From positions 1,843,001 to 1,907,000 of the forward strand of contig NZ_CP061177.1 of assembly GCF_017355405.1 (NCBI RefSeq): a DNA stretch of 64,000 nucleotides, in the 5' to 3' direction. Every line of letters starts with the position of its first letter. Positions within the stretch are counted from its first letter, which is position 1. Of the stretch, positions 28,931 through 42,906 are shown one piece after another. This DNA comes from Roseomonas haemaphysalidis. Lineage in GTDB: Bacteria; Pseudomonadota; Alphaproteobacteria; Acetobacterales; Acetobacteraceae. A program made the position numbers and the translations under genes. Under the pieces are notes generated by a model. It searched no databases. It saw only the letters and a program-made list of their open reading frames with translations, and had not been told where the DNA came from.

Positions 28931-29839
28931 TCATCCACTTCGCGGATGCGCCTTCTGCCATGTCGCCAGCAGCCCCACCGCGTCCACCGAGGTGTAGCGC
29001 TGCGTGGTGGACAGGCTGGCATGCCCCAGCAGTTCCTGGATCGCCCGCAGGTCGGCGCCCGCTCCCAGCAGGTGCGTGGCGAAGGAATGCCGCAGGGCGT
29101 GCGGCGTGGCATGTTCCGGCAGCCCGGCGAGGCGGCGGTAGGTTTGCAGCGCCCGCTGTGCCACGGCGGCGTTCAGCCGGTCACCGCGAGCGCCGACGAA
29201 CAGCGGCGCATCCGGCGTGGCGCCGCCACGGCTGCTGAGATAGGCGGCGATGGCCTCCGCCACCGCCGGCAGCACCGGCACAACGCGCTGCTTGCCACCC
29301 TTGCCCAGCACCCGCAGTCCGGTGCCGGCGGTGGGGGCATCGCGCACGTTCAAAGCCAGGGCTTCGGAGATGCGCAGGCCGCAGCCGTAGAGCAGGGTGA
29401 ACAGGGCGGTGTCGCGCAGGGCCAGGCCGACGGTGTTCTCCACGTCGCCGGTATGGGCGGCGACGTCGCGGGCCTCGGCTTCGCGCAGCGCGCGTGGGGC
29501 GGGGGGCTTCAGGCGGGGGCCACGCAGGCCGGCGATGGCGTCCGGCCGGATGCCGTGGTGGCGGGACAGGAAGCGCAGAAAGGCCCGCACGGCGGAAAGC
29601 TGCCGGGCGCGGGTGGCATTGCCGGCGCCTACAAAAGCACGGGCGGCCAGGAACGCGCGCAGGTCGGCGGGGCGCAGCTCGTTCAGGCTGGCGAGATCCG
29701 CCTCGGCGCCATGGTGCCGCGCCAGGAACTGCAGCAGGTCGGTCAGGTCGGCGCCATAAGCGGCCAGGGTGTGCGGGCTGGCGCGGCGCTCTTTCTCCAT
29801 CCAGGCCAGAAAGGCAGCGCGGGCCTCGAAGCCGGTCAC
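28931..29839 (-). CDS. xerC: Site-specific tyrosine recombinase XerC
   Basis: A 302-residue tyrosine recombinase. The N-terminal SAM-like core-binding domain covers about 1-95. The catalytic set is complete: R156 (YGCGLRISEAL), K180 (GKGGKQR), H247 and R250 (HALRHSFATHLL), H273 (LLGHASLSTT) and the nucleophile Y282 (QRYTSVD). With XerD it resolves chromosome dimers at dif. The GTG start overlaps the preceding stop (GTGA). It lies downstream of a DUF484 gene, the usual partner arrangement in many proteobacteria. No dif-like site was recognised in the window. Confidence 0.93.
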   Translation of the reverse strand: MTGFEARAAFLAWMEKERRASPHTLAAYGADLTDLLQFLARHHGAEADLASLNELRPADLRAFLAARAFVGAGNATRARQLSAVRAFLRFLSRHHGIRPDAIAGLRGPRLKPPAPRALREAEARDVAAHTGDVENTVGLALRDTALFTLLYGCGLRISEALALNVRDAPTAGTGLRVLGKGGKQRVVPVLPAVAEAIAAYLSSRGGATPDAPLFVGARGDRLNAAVAQRALQTYRRLAGLPEHATPHALRHSFATHLLGAGADLRAIQELLGHASLSTTQRYTSVDAVGLLATWQKAHPRSG

Positions 29840-30438
29840 GGGCGTGCCAGCCGGGCCGCCAGGGCGGCGGCCAGAAAGCGCAGGCTGGCGGCGCAGCCCT
29901 GGGGCAGCGCGGCGCCCGCGCGGGCGCCCAGCACCAGCAGGGCGGGCGGGCCGGGCAGGGGCAGCCGCGCCAGGGCGTCGCGGGCGATCAGCGCGGCGGC
30001 CTCGCCATGCAGCAGGGCGGCATCGGTGGGCGCGTCGCGCAAGGCGGTGTCGCGGCCGGGGGGCAGCAGGCGGGCGATGCTGCCGGCGGGCAGGGTCAGG
30101 CGGTGCCGGGCAGGGGTGTCCTCGCTGGCCAGCACGCAATGCTCCAGCCCCAGCAGGGCGGGCCATTCCTGGGCCACGGCCTCGGCGGCGTCGGGCGCGG
30201 CGATCAGGGCCAGCACCGCCTGCTGCGCGCGCTGGGCGAAGCCGCCGCCGGCGCGGGCGCTGGCGGCGAAGCTCTGGGTGGCGGCGCGCTCGGCCGCGAT
30301 CATCGCGGCCATGTGGTCGGCCAGCCCTTCGCCATGGATGCGGCGAGGGGGGGTGAGCAGCCGGTACAGCTCCGGCCGCTCCGCCAGGAAGTCGGGGTTG
30401 GCGCGCAGCCAGGCGGCAACCTGCTCCGCGCCATCCAT
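29836..30438 (-). CDS. DUF484 family protein
   Basis: A 200-residue protein with the DUF484 N-terminal signature VAAWLRANPDFLAERPEL (about 7-24). A short helical stretch and a GAF-like C-terminal domain follow. Function is not established; in many proteobacteria it is encoded next to xerC and is suspected to have a regulatory or cell-division-linked role. Its ATG overlaps the stop of the transaldolase gene (ATGA), and its stop overlaps xerC (GTGA). Confidence 0.88.
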   Translation of the reverse strand: MDGAEQVAAWLRANPDFLAERPELYRLLTPPRRIHGEGLADHMAAMIAAERAATQSFAASARAGGGFAQRAQQAVLALIAAPDAAEAVAQEWPALLGLEHCVLASEDTPARHRLTLPAGSIARLLPPGRDTALRDAPTDAALLHGEAAALIARDALARLPLPGPPALLVLGARAGAALPQGCAASLRFLAAALAARLARP

Positions 30439-31094
30439 CACAGGATGGACTGGCCGGTCTTCTGCCAGTCGGCCAGGAAGGCCTCCAGGCCGCGGTCGGT
30501 CAGCGGGTGCTTGATCAACTGGCGGATCACCGAGGCGGGCAGGGTGGCGACGCCGGCGCCGAGCTTGGCGGCCTGCACCAGGTGCAGCGGGTGGCGGATG
30601 GAGGCCACCAGCACCTCGGTCTTGATGGCCGGGTAGTTGGCATAGATGGTGACGATGTCCTCGATCAGCATCATGCCGTCCTGCGCCAGGTCGTCCAGCC
30701 GGCCGACGAAGGGGGAGATGTAGGTGGCGCCCGCCTTGGCGGCCAGCAGTGCTTGGGCGGCCGAGAAGCACAGCGTGACGTTGACCGGCGTGCCTTCCTG
30801 GCTCAGCGCCCGGCAGGTGCGCAGCCCCGCCTCGGTCAGCGGCACCTTGACCGCGACGTTGGAGGCGATGGAGCGCAGGAACTTGCCTTCCGCCAGCATC
30901 CCGTCGAAATCGGTGGCCGTCACCTCGGCCGAGACATGGCCCGGGGTGATCTCACAGATCTCGGCGATCACCTCGGCCATCTTGCGGCCGGACTTGGCGA
31001 TCAGCGACGGGTTGGTGGTGACGCCGTCGACCATGCCGAGTTCGGTGAGCGCGCGGATATCAGCCACTTCGGCGGTGTCGACGAAGAACTTCAT
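30438..31094 (-). CDS. tal: Small transaldolase (fructose-6-phosphate aldolase-like)
   Basis: A 218-residue single-domain transaldolase of the short TalC/FSA group. The start [13 protein letters not shown], the GVTTNPSL segment (24-31) and the Schiff-base Lys83 in VKVPLT are typical. It moves dihydroxyacetone units between sugar phosphates in the pentose phosphate pathway; whether it acts as transaldolase or fructose-6-phosphate aldolase cannot be told from sequence alone. An AGGA lies about 9 bases before the ATG. It is the first gene of the tal-DUF484-xerC overlapping operon and is divergent from priA. Confidence 0.93.
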   Translation of the reverse strand: MKFFVDTAEVADIRALTELGMVDGVTTNPSLIAKSGRKMAEVIAEICEITPGHVSAEVTATDFDGMLAEGKFLRSIASNVAVKVPLTEAGLRTCRALSQEGTPVNVTLCFSAAQALLAAKAGATYISPFVGRLDDLAQDGMMLIEDIVTIYANYPAIKTEVLVASIRHPLHLVQAAKLGAGVATLPASVIRQLIKHPLTDRGLEAFLADWQKTGQSIL

Positions 31095-31164
31095 GCCGGA
31101 ATTCCTGGTGTTGCGGGGCATGCCGCCCCAATTGCATGGCGTGTGCTGGAGATCAGAGTAGCCG

Positions 31165-33402
31165 ATGAGCGGCGCGAGGCGAAAGGCCGCAACCGAGATG
31201 TCACCGCTCAGGCCCCGCCTGCGCGTGCTGCTGCCCCTGCCCCTGGCGGGTGCCTATGACTACCGGGTGCCGCAGGGCATGGAGCCGCCGCCGCTGGGCG
31301 CCTTCGTGGTGGTGCCGCTGTCCGGCCGCGCGATGATCGGCGTGATCTGGGACGGCGACGCCGATCCCGCGCTGCCCGAGCGCAAGCTGCGCGACATCGA
31401 GCAGGTGCTGGACGTGCCGCCGATGACGGCGAGCCTGCGGAAGTTCGTCGACTGGGTGGCGGCCTACACCGTCAGCCCGCCGGGTGCCGTGCTGCGCATG
31501 GCGATGAGCAGCCCCTCGGCGCTGGAGCCGCCGGCGGCGCGCGCGGGCTGGCGCCTGTCCGCCGCCGGCCGCGCCACGCTGGAGCGGGGCGGCAAGGTCA
31601 CCCCCACCCGGCAGCGGGTGCTGGAAGCCATGGCGGGCGAGCTGGACGGCGAGCCGCATCTGGCCTCCGCCATCGCCGCCGCCGCGGGCGTGTCCACCGG
31701 CGTGCTGCGCGGCATGGCCGATGCGGGGCTGCTGGAGCCCGCGCTGATCGCCCGCGCGGTGGAGTTCCTGCCGCCCGACCTGAAGCGCACCGGCCCGCAA
31801 CTGGGCGAGGACCAGCAGGTGGCCGCGCGCGCCATGCGGGAAGGGGTGGCCAAGGGCGGCTTCGGCGTCACGCTGCTGTCCGGCGTCACCGGTTCGGGCA
31901 AGACCGAGGTTTATCTGGAGGCAGTGGCCGAGTGCCTCGCGCGCGGCCGGCAGGCGCTGGTGCTGCTGCCCGAGATCGCGCTTTCCGCCCAGTGGCTGGA
32001 GCGGTTCGAGGCGCGCTTCGGCGTGCCGCCCGCCATGTGGCATTCCGAGCTGGGCAGCAAGCGGCGGCGCGACACCTGGCGCGGCGTGGCGGAAGGCCGC
32101 GTGCAGGCGCTGGTCGGCGCCCGCTCGGCGCTGTTCCTGCCGTTCCCGGACCTCGGCCTCATCGTGGTGGACGAGGAGCATGAGACCGCCTTCAAGCAGG
32201 AAGAGGGCGTGGTCTACCACGCCCGCGACATGGCGGTGGTGCGCGCCCGGCTGAACGAGGCCGCCTGCGTGCTGGTGTCCGCCACCCCCAGCCTGGAAAC
32301 GCTGACCAACGCCGAGAACGGCCGCTACAGCAGCCTGGACCTGCCCAACCGCCACGGCGGCGCCACCCTGCCCAGCGTGCAGGCGATCGACCAGCGGGTG
32401 ACGCCGCCGGAACGCGGCCGCTTTCTGTCGCCCCCCCTGGTGCAGGCGATCAACGAGGCGATCGGGCGGGGTGAGCAGGCGATGCTGTTCCTGAACCGCC
32501 GCGGCTACGCGCCGCTGACGCTGTGCCGCACCTGTGGCCACCGCATGCGCTGCCCCAACTGCACCGCCTGGCTGGTGGAGCACCGCATCCAGAAGCGGTT
32601 GCAGTGCCACCACTGCGGCCATGCCGAGCCGATCCCGCCCGCCTGCCCGGAATGCGGCGCCGAAGGCAGCATGACCCCGCTCGGCCCCGGGGTGGAGCGG
32701 GTGCAGGAGGAGGCGGCCGAGCTGTTCCCCGACGCCCGCCGCCTGGTGATGGCCAGCGACACGCTGCCCGGCCCGGCGGCGGCGGCGGAAGCCGCGCGGG
32801 CCATCCAGGCGCGCGAGGTGGACCTGATCATCGGCACGCAGATCGTCGCCAAGGGTTGGCATTTCCCGCATCTGACGGTGGTCGGCGTGGTGGATGCCGA
32901 CCTCGGCCTCGCGGGCGGCGACCTGCGGGCGGCGGAGCGCACGGTGCAGCTTTTGCACCAGGTGGCGGGCCGCGCCGGGCGGGCCGAGGCGCCGGGTCGG
33001 GTGCTGCTGCAATCCTGGAACCCGGAGCACCCGGTGATGCAGGCGCTGATTTCCGGCGACCTCGCGGGCTTCATGGCGGCCGAGGCCGACCAGCGCCGCC
33101 CCGGCCACTGGCCGCCCTTCGGCCGGCTGGCCGCGCTGATCGTGAGTTCCGAGGATGAGCGGGAAGCCGACCAGATCGCCCGCGACCTGGGGCTGGAAGC
33201 GCCCGGCGGGGAAGGGGTGGAGGTGCTGGGCCCGGCCCCCGCGCCGCTGGCCCTGTTGCGCGGCCGGCACCGCCGGCGGCTGCTGATCAAGGTGCGGCGG
33301 GACGTGGCGGTGCAGCCGATCCTGCGCGAATGGCTGAGCCGGGTGCGTGTGCCCAACTCGGTCAAGGTGCAGCTGGATGTGGACCCGGTGAGCTTTCTGT
33401 GA
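31165..33402 (+). CDS. priA: Primosomal protein N' (replication restart helicase PriA)
   Basis: A 745-residue superfamily 2 helicase that reloads the replisome at stalled forks. The 3'-DNA-binding N-terminal domain ([13 protein letters not shown]) comes first, then Walker A GVTGSGKT (240-247) and DEEH (336-339). Next are the eight-cysteine zinc-binding region ([14 protein letters not shown] through PPACPECG, about 453-500) and the C-terminal helicase motifs ([15 protein letters not shown]). Two start codons are possible (31165, or residue 12). Divergent from tal with a 70-base gap. Confidence 0.96.
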   Translation: MSGARRKAATEMSPLRPRLRVLLPLPLAGAYDYRVPQGMEPPPLGAFVVVPLSGRAMIGVIWDGDADPALPERKLRDIEQVLDVPPMTASLRKFVDWVAAYTVSPPGAVLRMAMSSPSALEPPAARAGWRLSAAGRATLERGGKVTPTRQRVLEAMAGELDGEPHLASAIAAAAGVSTGVLRGMADAGLLEPALIARAVEFLPPDLKRTGPQLGEDQQVAARAMREGVAKGGFGVTLLSGVTGSGKTEVYLEAVAECLARGRQALVLLPEIALSAQWLERFEARFGVPPAMWHSELGSKRRRDTWRGVAEGRVQALVGARSALFLPFPDLGLIVVDEEHETAFKQEEGVVYHARDMAVVRARLNEAACVLVSATPSLETLTNAENGRYSSLDLPNRHGGATLPSVQAIDQRVTPPERGRFLSPPLVQAINEAIGRGEQAMLFLNRRGYAPLTLCRTCGHRMRCPNCTAWLVEHRIQKRLQCHHCGHAEPIPPACPECGAEGSMTPLGPGVERVQEEAAELFPDARRLVMASDTLPGPAAAAEAARAIQAREVDLIIGTQIVAKGWHFPHLTVVGVVDADLGLAGGDLRAAERTVQLLHQVAGRAGRAEAPGRVLLQSWNPEHPVMQALISGDLAGFMAAEADQRRPGHWPPFGRLAALIVSSEDEREADQIARDLGLEAPGGEGVEVLGPAPAPLALLRGRHRRRLLIKVRRDVAVQPILREWLSRVRVPNSVKVQLDVDPVSFL

Positions 33403-33590
33403 CGCCCCTGGTATGCCGGGGCGGGCGCAAGGGGCTCTAAATTGAAGGTTCGGTAACGAATCAGGCGCGGACCCGTTGCCGCCCGCCGACCGGGCGTGTT
33501 AAGGCCGGGCCGCCGCGACGGAACGCTTTTCCGGACGCGTCGTCATTGCTGCCCGGGGCGGATTTCCCGTCCCAGGGGCAGCCAGGATAA

Positions 33591-35744
<2,154 letters not shown>

Positions 35745-35767
35745 AGCGAGGCTAGGGGAGCACACCC

Positions 35768-38096
<2,329 letters not shown>

Positions 38097-38111
38097 GGAT
38101 AGAACAGCACC

Positions 38112-38522
38112 ATGGCGACCTTCGACCTTGAACTGGTGAGCCCGGAGAAGCTGCTGCTTTCCCGGCCCGTCGAGATGGCGATCATCCCGGCGGCCGAGGG
38201 CGACATGGGCATCCTGCCGGGCCATTCCCCGATGATCGTCGCCCTCAAGGGCGGCGTCATCGAGGTGCGCGGCGGCGGCTCGGCCACCGAGCGGCTGTTT
38301 GTCGCCGGCGGCTTCGCCGAGATCACGCCGACCCGCGTGACGGTGCTGGCCGACGAGGCCACCCCCGTCGCGCAGATCTCGCGCGCCGAGGCCGATGCCC
38401 GCGTGCGCGAGGCCGAGGCCACGTACCAGGCCCAGGCCAACGACGCGCCCGAGCTGCGCGAAAAGGCGATGGACCGCCTGCTCGCCGCGCGGGCAATGCG
38501 GGATGTCGCCGGCGCGGCCTGA
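38112..38522 (+). CDS. atpC: F1F0 ATP synthase epsilon subunit
   Basis: A 136-residue subunit with the N-terminal beta-sandwich (LELVSPEKLL, GDMGILPGHSPM) and a C-terminal helical hairpin that can inhibit ATP hydrolysis. Last gene of the atpHAGDC operon, followed by a hairpin. Confidence 0.96.
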   Translation: MATFDLELVSPEKLLLSRPVEMAIIPAAEGDMGILPGHSPMIVALKGGVIEVRGGGSATERLFVAGGFAEITPTRVTVLADEATPVAQISRAEADARVREAEATYQAQANDAPELREKAMDRLLAARAMRDVAGAA

Positions 38523-38548
38523 CGCGCCGTCATCCCCTTGAAACATGG

Positions 38549-38584
38549 CGCCGCGCACGGGACATTGTCCCCTGCGCGGCGTTG
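38549..38584 (+). terminator. Probable terminator of the atp operon
   Basis: A 15-bp stem with one mismatch (38549-38563 with 38567-38581), 3-base loop, followed by a T-rich but interrupted tract (TTGTCGTTT). Confidence 0.65.
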
Positions 38585-38622
38585 TCGTTTCAACGCTGCC
38601 ACAACACAGGTCGGGAAGCACC

Positions 38623-39483
38623 ATGAAGCATTGGCGTATCGAGCAGGTGGAATGGGACCGCTTCGATCCGTCGAAGATCGACCCTGGCATCATCCCGCTG
38701 GTCAAGGCGGCGGCCATGGTCGAGAAGAACGGCGTGGACTATGCGCAGTACCTCAAGGGCGTGTTCGTCGACGACCCCGACTTCCGCCAGGCCTCGGACA
38801 ACTGGGCGGTGGAGGAGGTGCAGCACGGCGATGCCCTGGGCAAGTGGGCGATGCTGGCCGATCCGTCCTGGGACTTCGACGAAAGCTTCAAGCGCTACCG
38901 CGAAGGCTACAAGATCGACGTCAATGCCGACGCCTCCATCCGCGGCAGCCGCACCGGCGAGCTGATCGCGCGCTGCATGGTCGAGACCGGCACCTCCTCC
39001 TACTACACCGCGCTGGGCGAGGAGACGGAGGAGCCGGTGCTGAAGGAGATCTGCCGGCTGATCGCGGCGGATGAGTACCGCCACTTCAAGCTCTTCTACG
39101 ACCACATGAAGCGCTACCTGGCGCGCGAGAAGCTGTCCTTCCTGCAGCGGCTCAAGGTCGCCGCCGGGCGCATCGGCGAGAGCGAGGACGACGAGCTGGC
39201 CTTCGCCTTCCACTGCGGCAACGACCCGGTGGGTGTGCCTTACGATCATAACCGTTGTATCGCTGGCTATATGAGCCGGGCCATGGGTTACTATCGCTAC
39301 CGGCATATCGAGCGGGGCATGGGCATGGTCTTCAAGTCGATCGGGCTGCCGCCGCGCGGGCGGATGTCCACCATCGCGGCCAAGGGTGCGTGGCGGCTGC
39401 TGTGCTGGCGGCGCGACAAGTTCCAGCGCGACCTCGGCGGCGCGGCGAACGAGAACGCCGGCAACGCGGCGCGAGCCGCCTGA
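38623..39483 (+). CDS. Ferritin-like diiron protein related to acyl-ACP desaturases
   Basis: A 286-residue helical protein. Two Glu-x-x-His motifs stand out: WAVEEVQHGD (E65, H68) and AADEYRH (E151, H154), with further Glu at about 34 and 121, giving a full set of six diiron ligands. The spacing and the surrounding residues (EExxHGD and ADExRH) resemble soluble type-2 fatty-acid (acyl-ACP) desaturases rather than ferritin or rubrerythrin. It may therefore oxidise an acyl chain or another substrate, but substrate and product are unknown. The start is the ATG at 38623. Its stop overlaps the start of the xylanase gene (TGATG). Confidence 0.78.
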   Translation: MKHWRIEQVEWDRFDPSKIDPGIIPLVKAAAMVEKNGVDYAQYLKGVFVDDPDFRQASDNWAVEEVQHGDALGKWAMLADPSWDFDESFKRYREGYKIDVNADASIRGSRTGELIARCMVETGTSSYYTALGEETEEPVLKEICRLIAADEYRHFKLFYDHMKRYLAREKLSFLQRLKVAAGRIGESEDDELAFAFHCGNDPVGVPYDHNRCIAGYMSRAMGYYRYRHIERGMGMVFKSIGLPPRGRMSTIAAKGAWRLLCWRRDKFQRDLGGAANENAGNAARAA

Positions 39484-40589
39484 TGCCCCCCCTGACCCGG
39501 CGGCTGTTGCTCGCGGCCGGGTCGGCCGGCGCGGCGCATGCCGCCCTGGCCCAGCCGGCCACCGCCGGGCTGGGGGAGATCGCCAAGGCCAACGGCATCA
39601 CCTTCGGGGCCGCCGCGCAAGGCGGCCTGCTGGGCCGCGACCCGGCCTATGCCGCCGCCTTTCAGCGCGAATGCGCGCTGCTGGTGCCGGAATACGAGGG
39701 CAAGTGGGCGGCCCTGCAGCCCGCCGCCGGGCGCTTCGACTTCAAGCCGCTGGATTCGGTGCTGCGCTGGGCCCGCGCCAACGGCAAGGCGGTGCGCGGC
39801 CACACCCTGGTTTGGCACAAGGACCTGCCCCCCTGGGCGCAGGCCGCGCTGCTGGAAGGGCCCGAGCGGGCGCGTGCGGTGCTGGCCGCCCACATCAACG
39901 GCGTGCTGGACTACACCCGCGCGCAGCTGCGCGACTGGGACGTGGTCAACGAGGTGGTCGCCGACCCCGCCGGCTCCGACACCCCGCAGTCGGAGCCGGG
40001 CAACCTGCGAGCCTCGCCCTGGCTCGCGGCGCTGGGCCCCTCCTACATCGATACGGCGCTGCGGCTGGCCCGCGCGCGCGACGCCACCTTGCGGCTGACG
40101 CTGAACGAATACGGCATCGAGGAAGCCACCCCCGCCGCCGACGAGAAGCGCCGCCGCCTGCTGGCGCTGGTGCGCGGCCTTTTGGAGCGGGGCGTGCCGC
40201 TGGACGCGGTGGGGCTGCAATCGCACCTGCAGCTGGCCAAGCCCTTCGACCCCGCCGTGCTGACGGGCTTCATCACCGCGTTGCGCGACCTCGGGCTCGC
40301 GGTGCTGATCACCGAGCTGGACGTGCGCGAAAGCTGGGACGCGCCGCAGGAGCTGCCGGCGCGCGACGCTCTGGTGGCGGAACGCACGCATGCCTTCGTG
40401 TCCACCGCGCTGGCCGCCGGCGTGCGCAGCGTGCTGTGCTGGGGGCTGTCCACCGGCCATTCCTGGCTGAGCACGGAACCCGCCGTGGCAATGCCGGAAG
40501 GCCGCATCCACCGCGGCCTGCCGTTCGACGCGCAATGGCAGCGCCTGCCCATGTGGGACGCCCTGGCCCGCGCCTTCGCCGGACGCTAA
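39483..40589 (+). CDS. GH10 endo-1,4-beta-xylanase-like glycoside hydrolase, exported
   Basis: A 368-residue protein with an N-terminal export signal (TRRLLLAAGSAGAAHAALAQ, twin-Arg at 6-7), consistent with Tat or Sec export. The GH10 catalytic residues are both present: acid/base Glu157 in WDVVNEVV and nucleophile Glu278 in ITELDV. GHTLVWHKDLPPW (107-119) is also a GH10 hallmark. The family cleaves xylan backbones in the periplasm or outside the cell. The ATG overlaps the stop of the upstream diiron protein gene, an odd pairing. It ends 13 bases before thrC. Confidence 0.9.
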   Translation: MPPLTRRLLLAAGSAGAAHAALAQPATAGLGEIAKANGITFGAAAQGGLLGRDPAYAAAFQRECALLVPEYEGKWAALQPAAGRFDFKPLDSVLRWARANGKAVRGHTLVWHKDLPPWAQAALLEGPERARAVLAAHINGVLDYTRAQLRDWDVVNEVVADPAGSDTPQSEPGNLRASPWLAALGPSYIDTALRLARARDATLRLTLNEYGIEEATPAADEKRRRLLALVRGLLERGVPLDAVGLQSHLQLAKPFDPAVLTGFITALRDLGLAVLITELDVRESWDAPQELPARDALVAERTHAFVSTALAAGVRSVLCWGLSTGHSWLSTEPAVAMPEGRIHRGLPFDAQWQRLPMWDALARAFAGR

Positions 40590-40602
40590 CCTCCGCCGCA
40601 TC

Positions 40603-42009
40603 ATGCGCTACATCTCCACCCGGGGTCAGGCCCCGGCTCGCGACTTCGAAGACGTGCTGCTGGCGGGGCTCGCCGAGGATGGCGGGCTGTTCCTGCCCGA
40701 AACCTGGCCGGTGCTGAGCGCCGGGGAATGGCGCGCCCTGCGCGGCCTGCCGTATGCCGAGCTGTCGGCCCGGCTGATGGCCCTGTTCACCGGCCCCGGC
40801 ATCCCGGAAGCCGAGCTGCTGCGGATGACGCGGGCGGCCTATGGCGGCTTCGGCCACGCGGCCACCGCGCCGCTGGTGCAGATCGAGCCCAACCTGTTCT
40901 CGCTGGAGCTGTTCCACGGCCCGACGCTCGCCTTCAAGGACATGGCGATGCAGCTGCTGGGGCTGTTGTTCGACCACGTGCTGGAAAAGCGCGGCGAGCG
41001 CATCACCATCGTCGCCGCCACCTCCGGCGACACCGGCTCGGCCGCCATCGAGGCCTGCCGCGACCGCGCGGCGATCGACATGGTGGTTCTGCACCCGGAA
41101 GGCCGCACCAGCGAGGTGCAGCGCCGTCAGATGACCACGGTGCTGTCCTCCAACATCCACAACATCGCCGTGCAGGGCAGCTTCGACGACTGCCAGGACC
41201 TGGTGAAGGCCATGTTCGGCGACGTGCCCTTCCGGCAGGAGATGCGGCTGTCCGCCGTCAACTCCATCAACTGGGCGCGCATCGCGGCGCAGGTGCCGTA
41301 CTACGCCTACGCCGCGCTGGCGCTGGGCGCGCCAGACCGGCCCGTGGCCTTTTCCGTGCCCACGGGCAATTTCGGCAACGTCCTGGCGGCCTGGGTGGCG
41401 CGCCGCATGGGCCTGCCGGTCGAGACGCTGATCGTCGGCGCCAACCGCAACGACATCCTGGCCCGCTTTCTGGTGTCCAACGACATGTCCATGCTGCCGG
41501 TGGAGCCGAGCCTGTCGCCCTCCATGGACATCCAGGTGTCGTCCAACTTCGAGCGGCTCCTGTTCGAGCTGCTGGGCCGCGACCCGGTGGCCACGGCCGA
41601 CATCATGACCCGCTTCCGCGCCGAGGGCCGCATGCCGGTGCCGGATGCCGCCTGGAAGCAGGCGACCACCCTGTTCGCCGGCTTCACCCTGTCGGACGAG
41701 GGCACGCTGGAGGAGATCCGCCGCCTGTACGCCGAGAGCGCCTACCTGGCCGACCCGCACACCGCCATCGGCACCGCCGCCGCGCGAGCGCTGCGGCCGC
41801 AGGACTGTTCCATCCCGGTGGTGGTGGCCGCCACGGCGCATCCGGCCAAGTTTCCCGATGCGGTGGAGCAGGCCACCGGCTTCCGCCCGCCGCTGCCGGC
41901 CCGCCTGGCCGACCTGTACCAGCGCGAGGAGCGCTTCGCCGTCATGCCCGGCGCGCTGGCGGACATCGAGGCGGCGGTACGCGCCCACGCCCGGCGCAAC
42001 GCCGCCTGA
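40603..42009 (+). CDS. thrC: Threonine synthase
   Basis: A 468-residue PLP enzyme converting O-phosphohomoserine to threonine. The N-terminal MRYISTRGQAPARDFEDVLL and the PLP Lys112 in TLAFKDMAMQ, plus VAATSGDTGSAA, are typical of the long (E. coli/fungal-type) threonine synthase. Neighbours give no pathway partner. M16 peptidase and tldE genes follow about 900 bases later, an order often seen in alphaproteobacteria. Confidence 0.96.
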   Translation: MRYISTRGQAPARDFEDVLLAGLAEDGGLFLPETWPVLSAGEWRALRGLPYAELSARLMALFTGPGIPEAELLRMTRAAYGGFGHAATAPLVQIEPNLFSLELFHGPTLAFKDMAMQLLGLLFDHVLEKRGERITIVAATSGDTGSAAIEACRDRAAIDMVVLHPEGRTSEVQRRQMTTVLSSNIHNIAVQGSFDDCQDLVKAMFGDVPFRQEMRLSAVNSINWARIAAQVPYYAYAALALGAPDRPVAFSVPTGNFGNVLAAWVARRMGLPVETLIVGANRNDILARFLVSNDMSMLPVEPSLSPSMDIQVSSNFERLLFELLGRDPVATADIMTRFRAEGRMPVPDAAWKQATTLFAGFTLSDEGTLEEIRRLYAESAYLADPHTAIGTAAARALRPQDCSIPVVVAATAHPAKFPDAVEQATGFRPPLPARLADLYQREERFAVMPGALADIEAAVRAHARRNAA

Positions 42010-42019
42010 CGCCAGCGGC

Positions 42020-42292
42020 TCAGCGCGGCCTGCGGCGGGCGCCCTGGGACGCGAGCAGCGCGGCGCCGCCCACCAGCAGCAACGACAGGCTGGTGGGCTT
42101 GCGGGCGTCATGGCCCTGGCTCTCGGTGGCCGGACGGTTGCGGGAGGTGACGGGGGTGGTGGCGTCGGCGCGGCAGAAGCCGGCGGGGCGAACCGTGGGC
42201 TCCGGATCAATCCGCGGGTCCCGGGCGATGGCGGGCTGAGTGGCGAGGCCGGCCGCGACGGCAACAAGGCCGAAGATGTGACGACGTATCAT
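42020..42292 (-). CDS. Small exported protein with a C-terminal membrane anchor, unknown function
   Basis: A 90-residue product. An N-terminal signal (RRHIFGLVAVAAGLATQPAIA) is followed by a polar middle of about 35 residues with one Cys and a C-terminal hydrophobic segment (SLSLLLVGGAALLAS). It ends in a basic tail (RRRPR). This three-part C terminus resembles sorting or anchor signals. No family recognised. The ribosome site is weak (AAAGG about 15 bases upstream). It is convergent with thrC, 10 bases apart. Coding status is moderately supported by signal peptide and codon use. Confidence 0.5.
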   Translation of the reverse strand: MIRRHIFGLVAVAAGLATQPAIARDPRIDPEPTVRPAGFCRADATTPVTSRNRPATESQGHDARKPTSLSLLLVGGAALLASQGARRRPR

Positions 42293-42906
42293 GAAGCAGG
42301 CTTGGCCTTTACGCGGAGTCAGGGCTGAACCAGCACATTACGTGCCACGAAATTTTCGCCATTGTTTGAGGGTCTTGCGCCGGTTTCCCCATCTTGGATG
42401 CGGAAAGCGTAAATATCGCCGACGCGCGATGGGCCAGTTGCAACGGTCCGGATGCCCTCGCGGTCCGAGGGTCCTGACGCGCCGGCGGGCTGGTTCGCTG
42501 ATCGCCGGCAGATCAAGGTGCCCGGCTCGGGCACGGGGGCGTCGGTGGGGTTTGGCACCGCGCCATGGCACGTCGGGGCTGGCGTCGGGATGATGGCGAA
42601 CACGATCGCCGCCTGTGCCGTGATGTATGCCGGTCCTGGCCTGGCATCAGCGCCAAGGGTGCATCTCCCATATGCCCCCCAACTACCGTGGAACCGGATT
42701 CGCAATGACGGATCCGCCCAGTGACCCGGCGAAACCAGTACTCAAGAGGATTTCTCGCGAAGTTTTTCCGCGTTGCGCAAAGTTGCCGGACATTGCGCCG
42801 CGCCGCCGCGCGCCGGGGTCGCACAGCCGGGCCGGCGGCCCTACATTGCAAGGCAGACGTTGCAACATCGCCCGCTGTCCGGCGGGCATCACCGGAAGTC
42901 CCACGA
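42293..42906. other. 614-base spacer without a convincing gene
   Basis: This spacer is less GC-rich than its surroundings. A 128-codon minus-strand frame (42319-42705) is open with fair codon use in its middle part and contains a PVPEPGTL string, but it lacks a signal peptide, membrane helix or family match; I do not call it a gene. Short plus-strand frames look like chance. The right end must hold the promoter of the M16 peptidase gene. It may be a remnant of a lost gene. Confidence 0.4.

Noticed and set aside
30438..30771. A longer start for the DUF484 protein inside the transaldolase gene
   Set aside because: The added residues are out-of-frame translation of the transaldolase. The ATG at 30438 gives the family N terminus and a four-base overlap.
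42319..42705. A 128-codon minus-strand frame with a PVPEPGTL string resembling a PEP-CTERM sorting motif
   Set aside because: The string is not followed by a hydrophobic helix and basic tail, and there is no signal peptide. Treated as chance or remnant.
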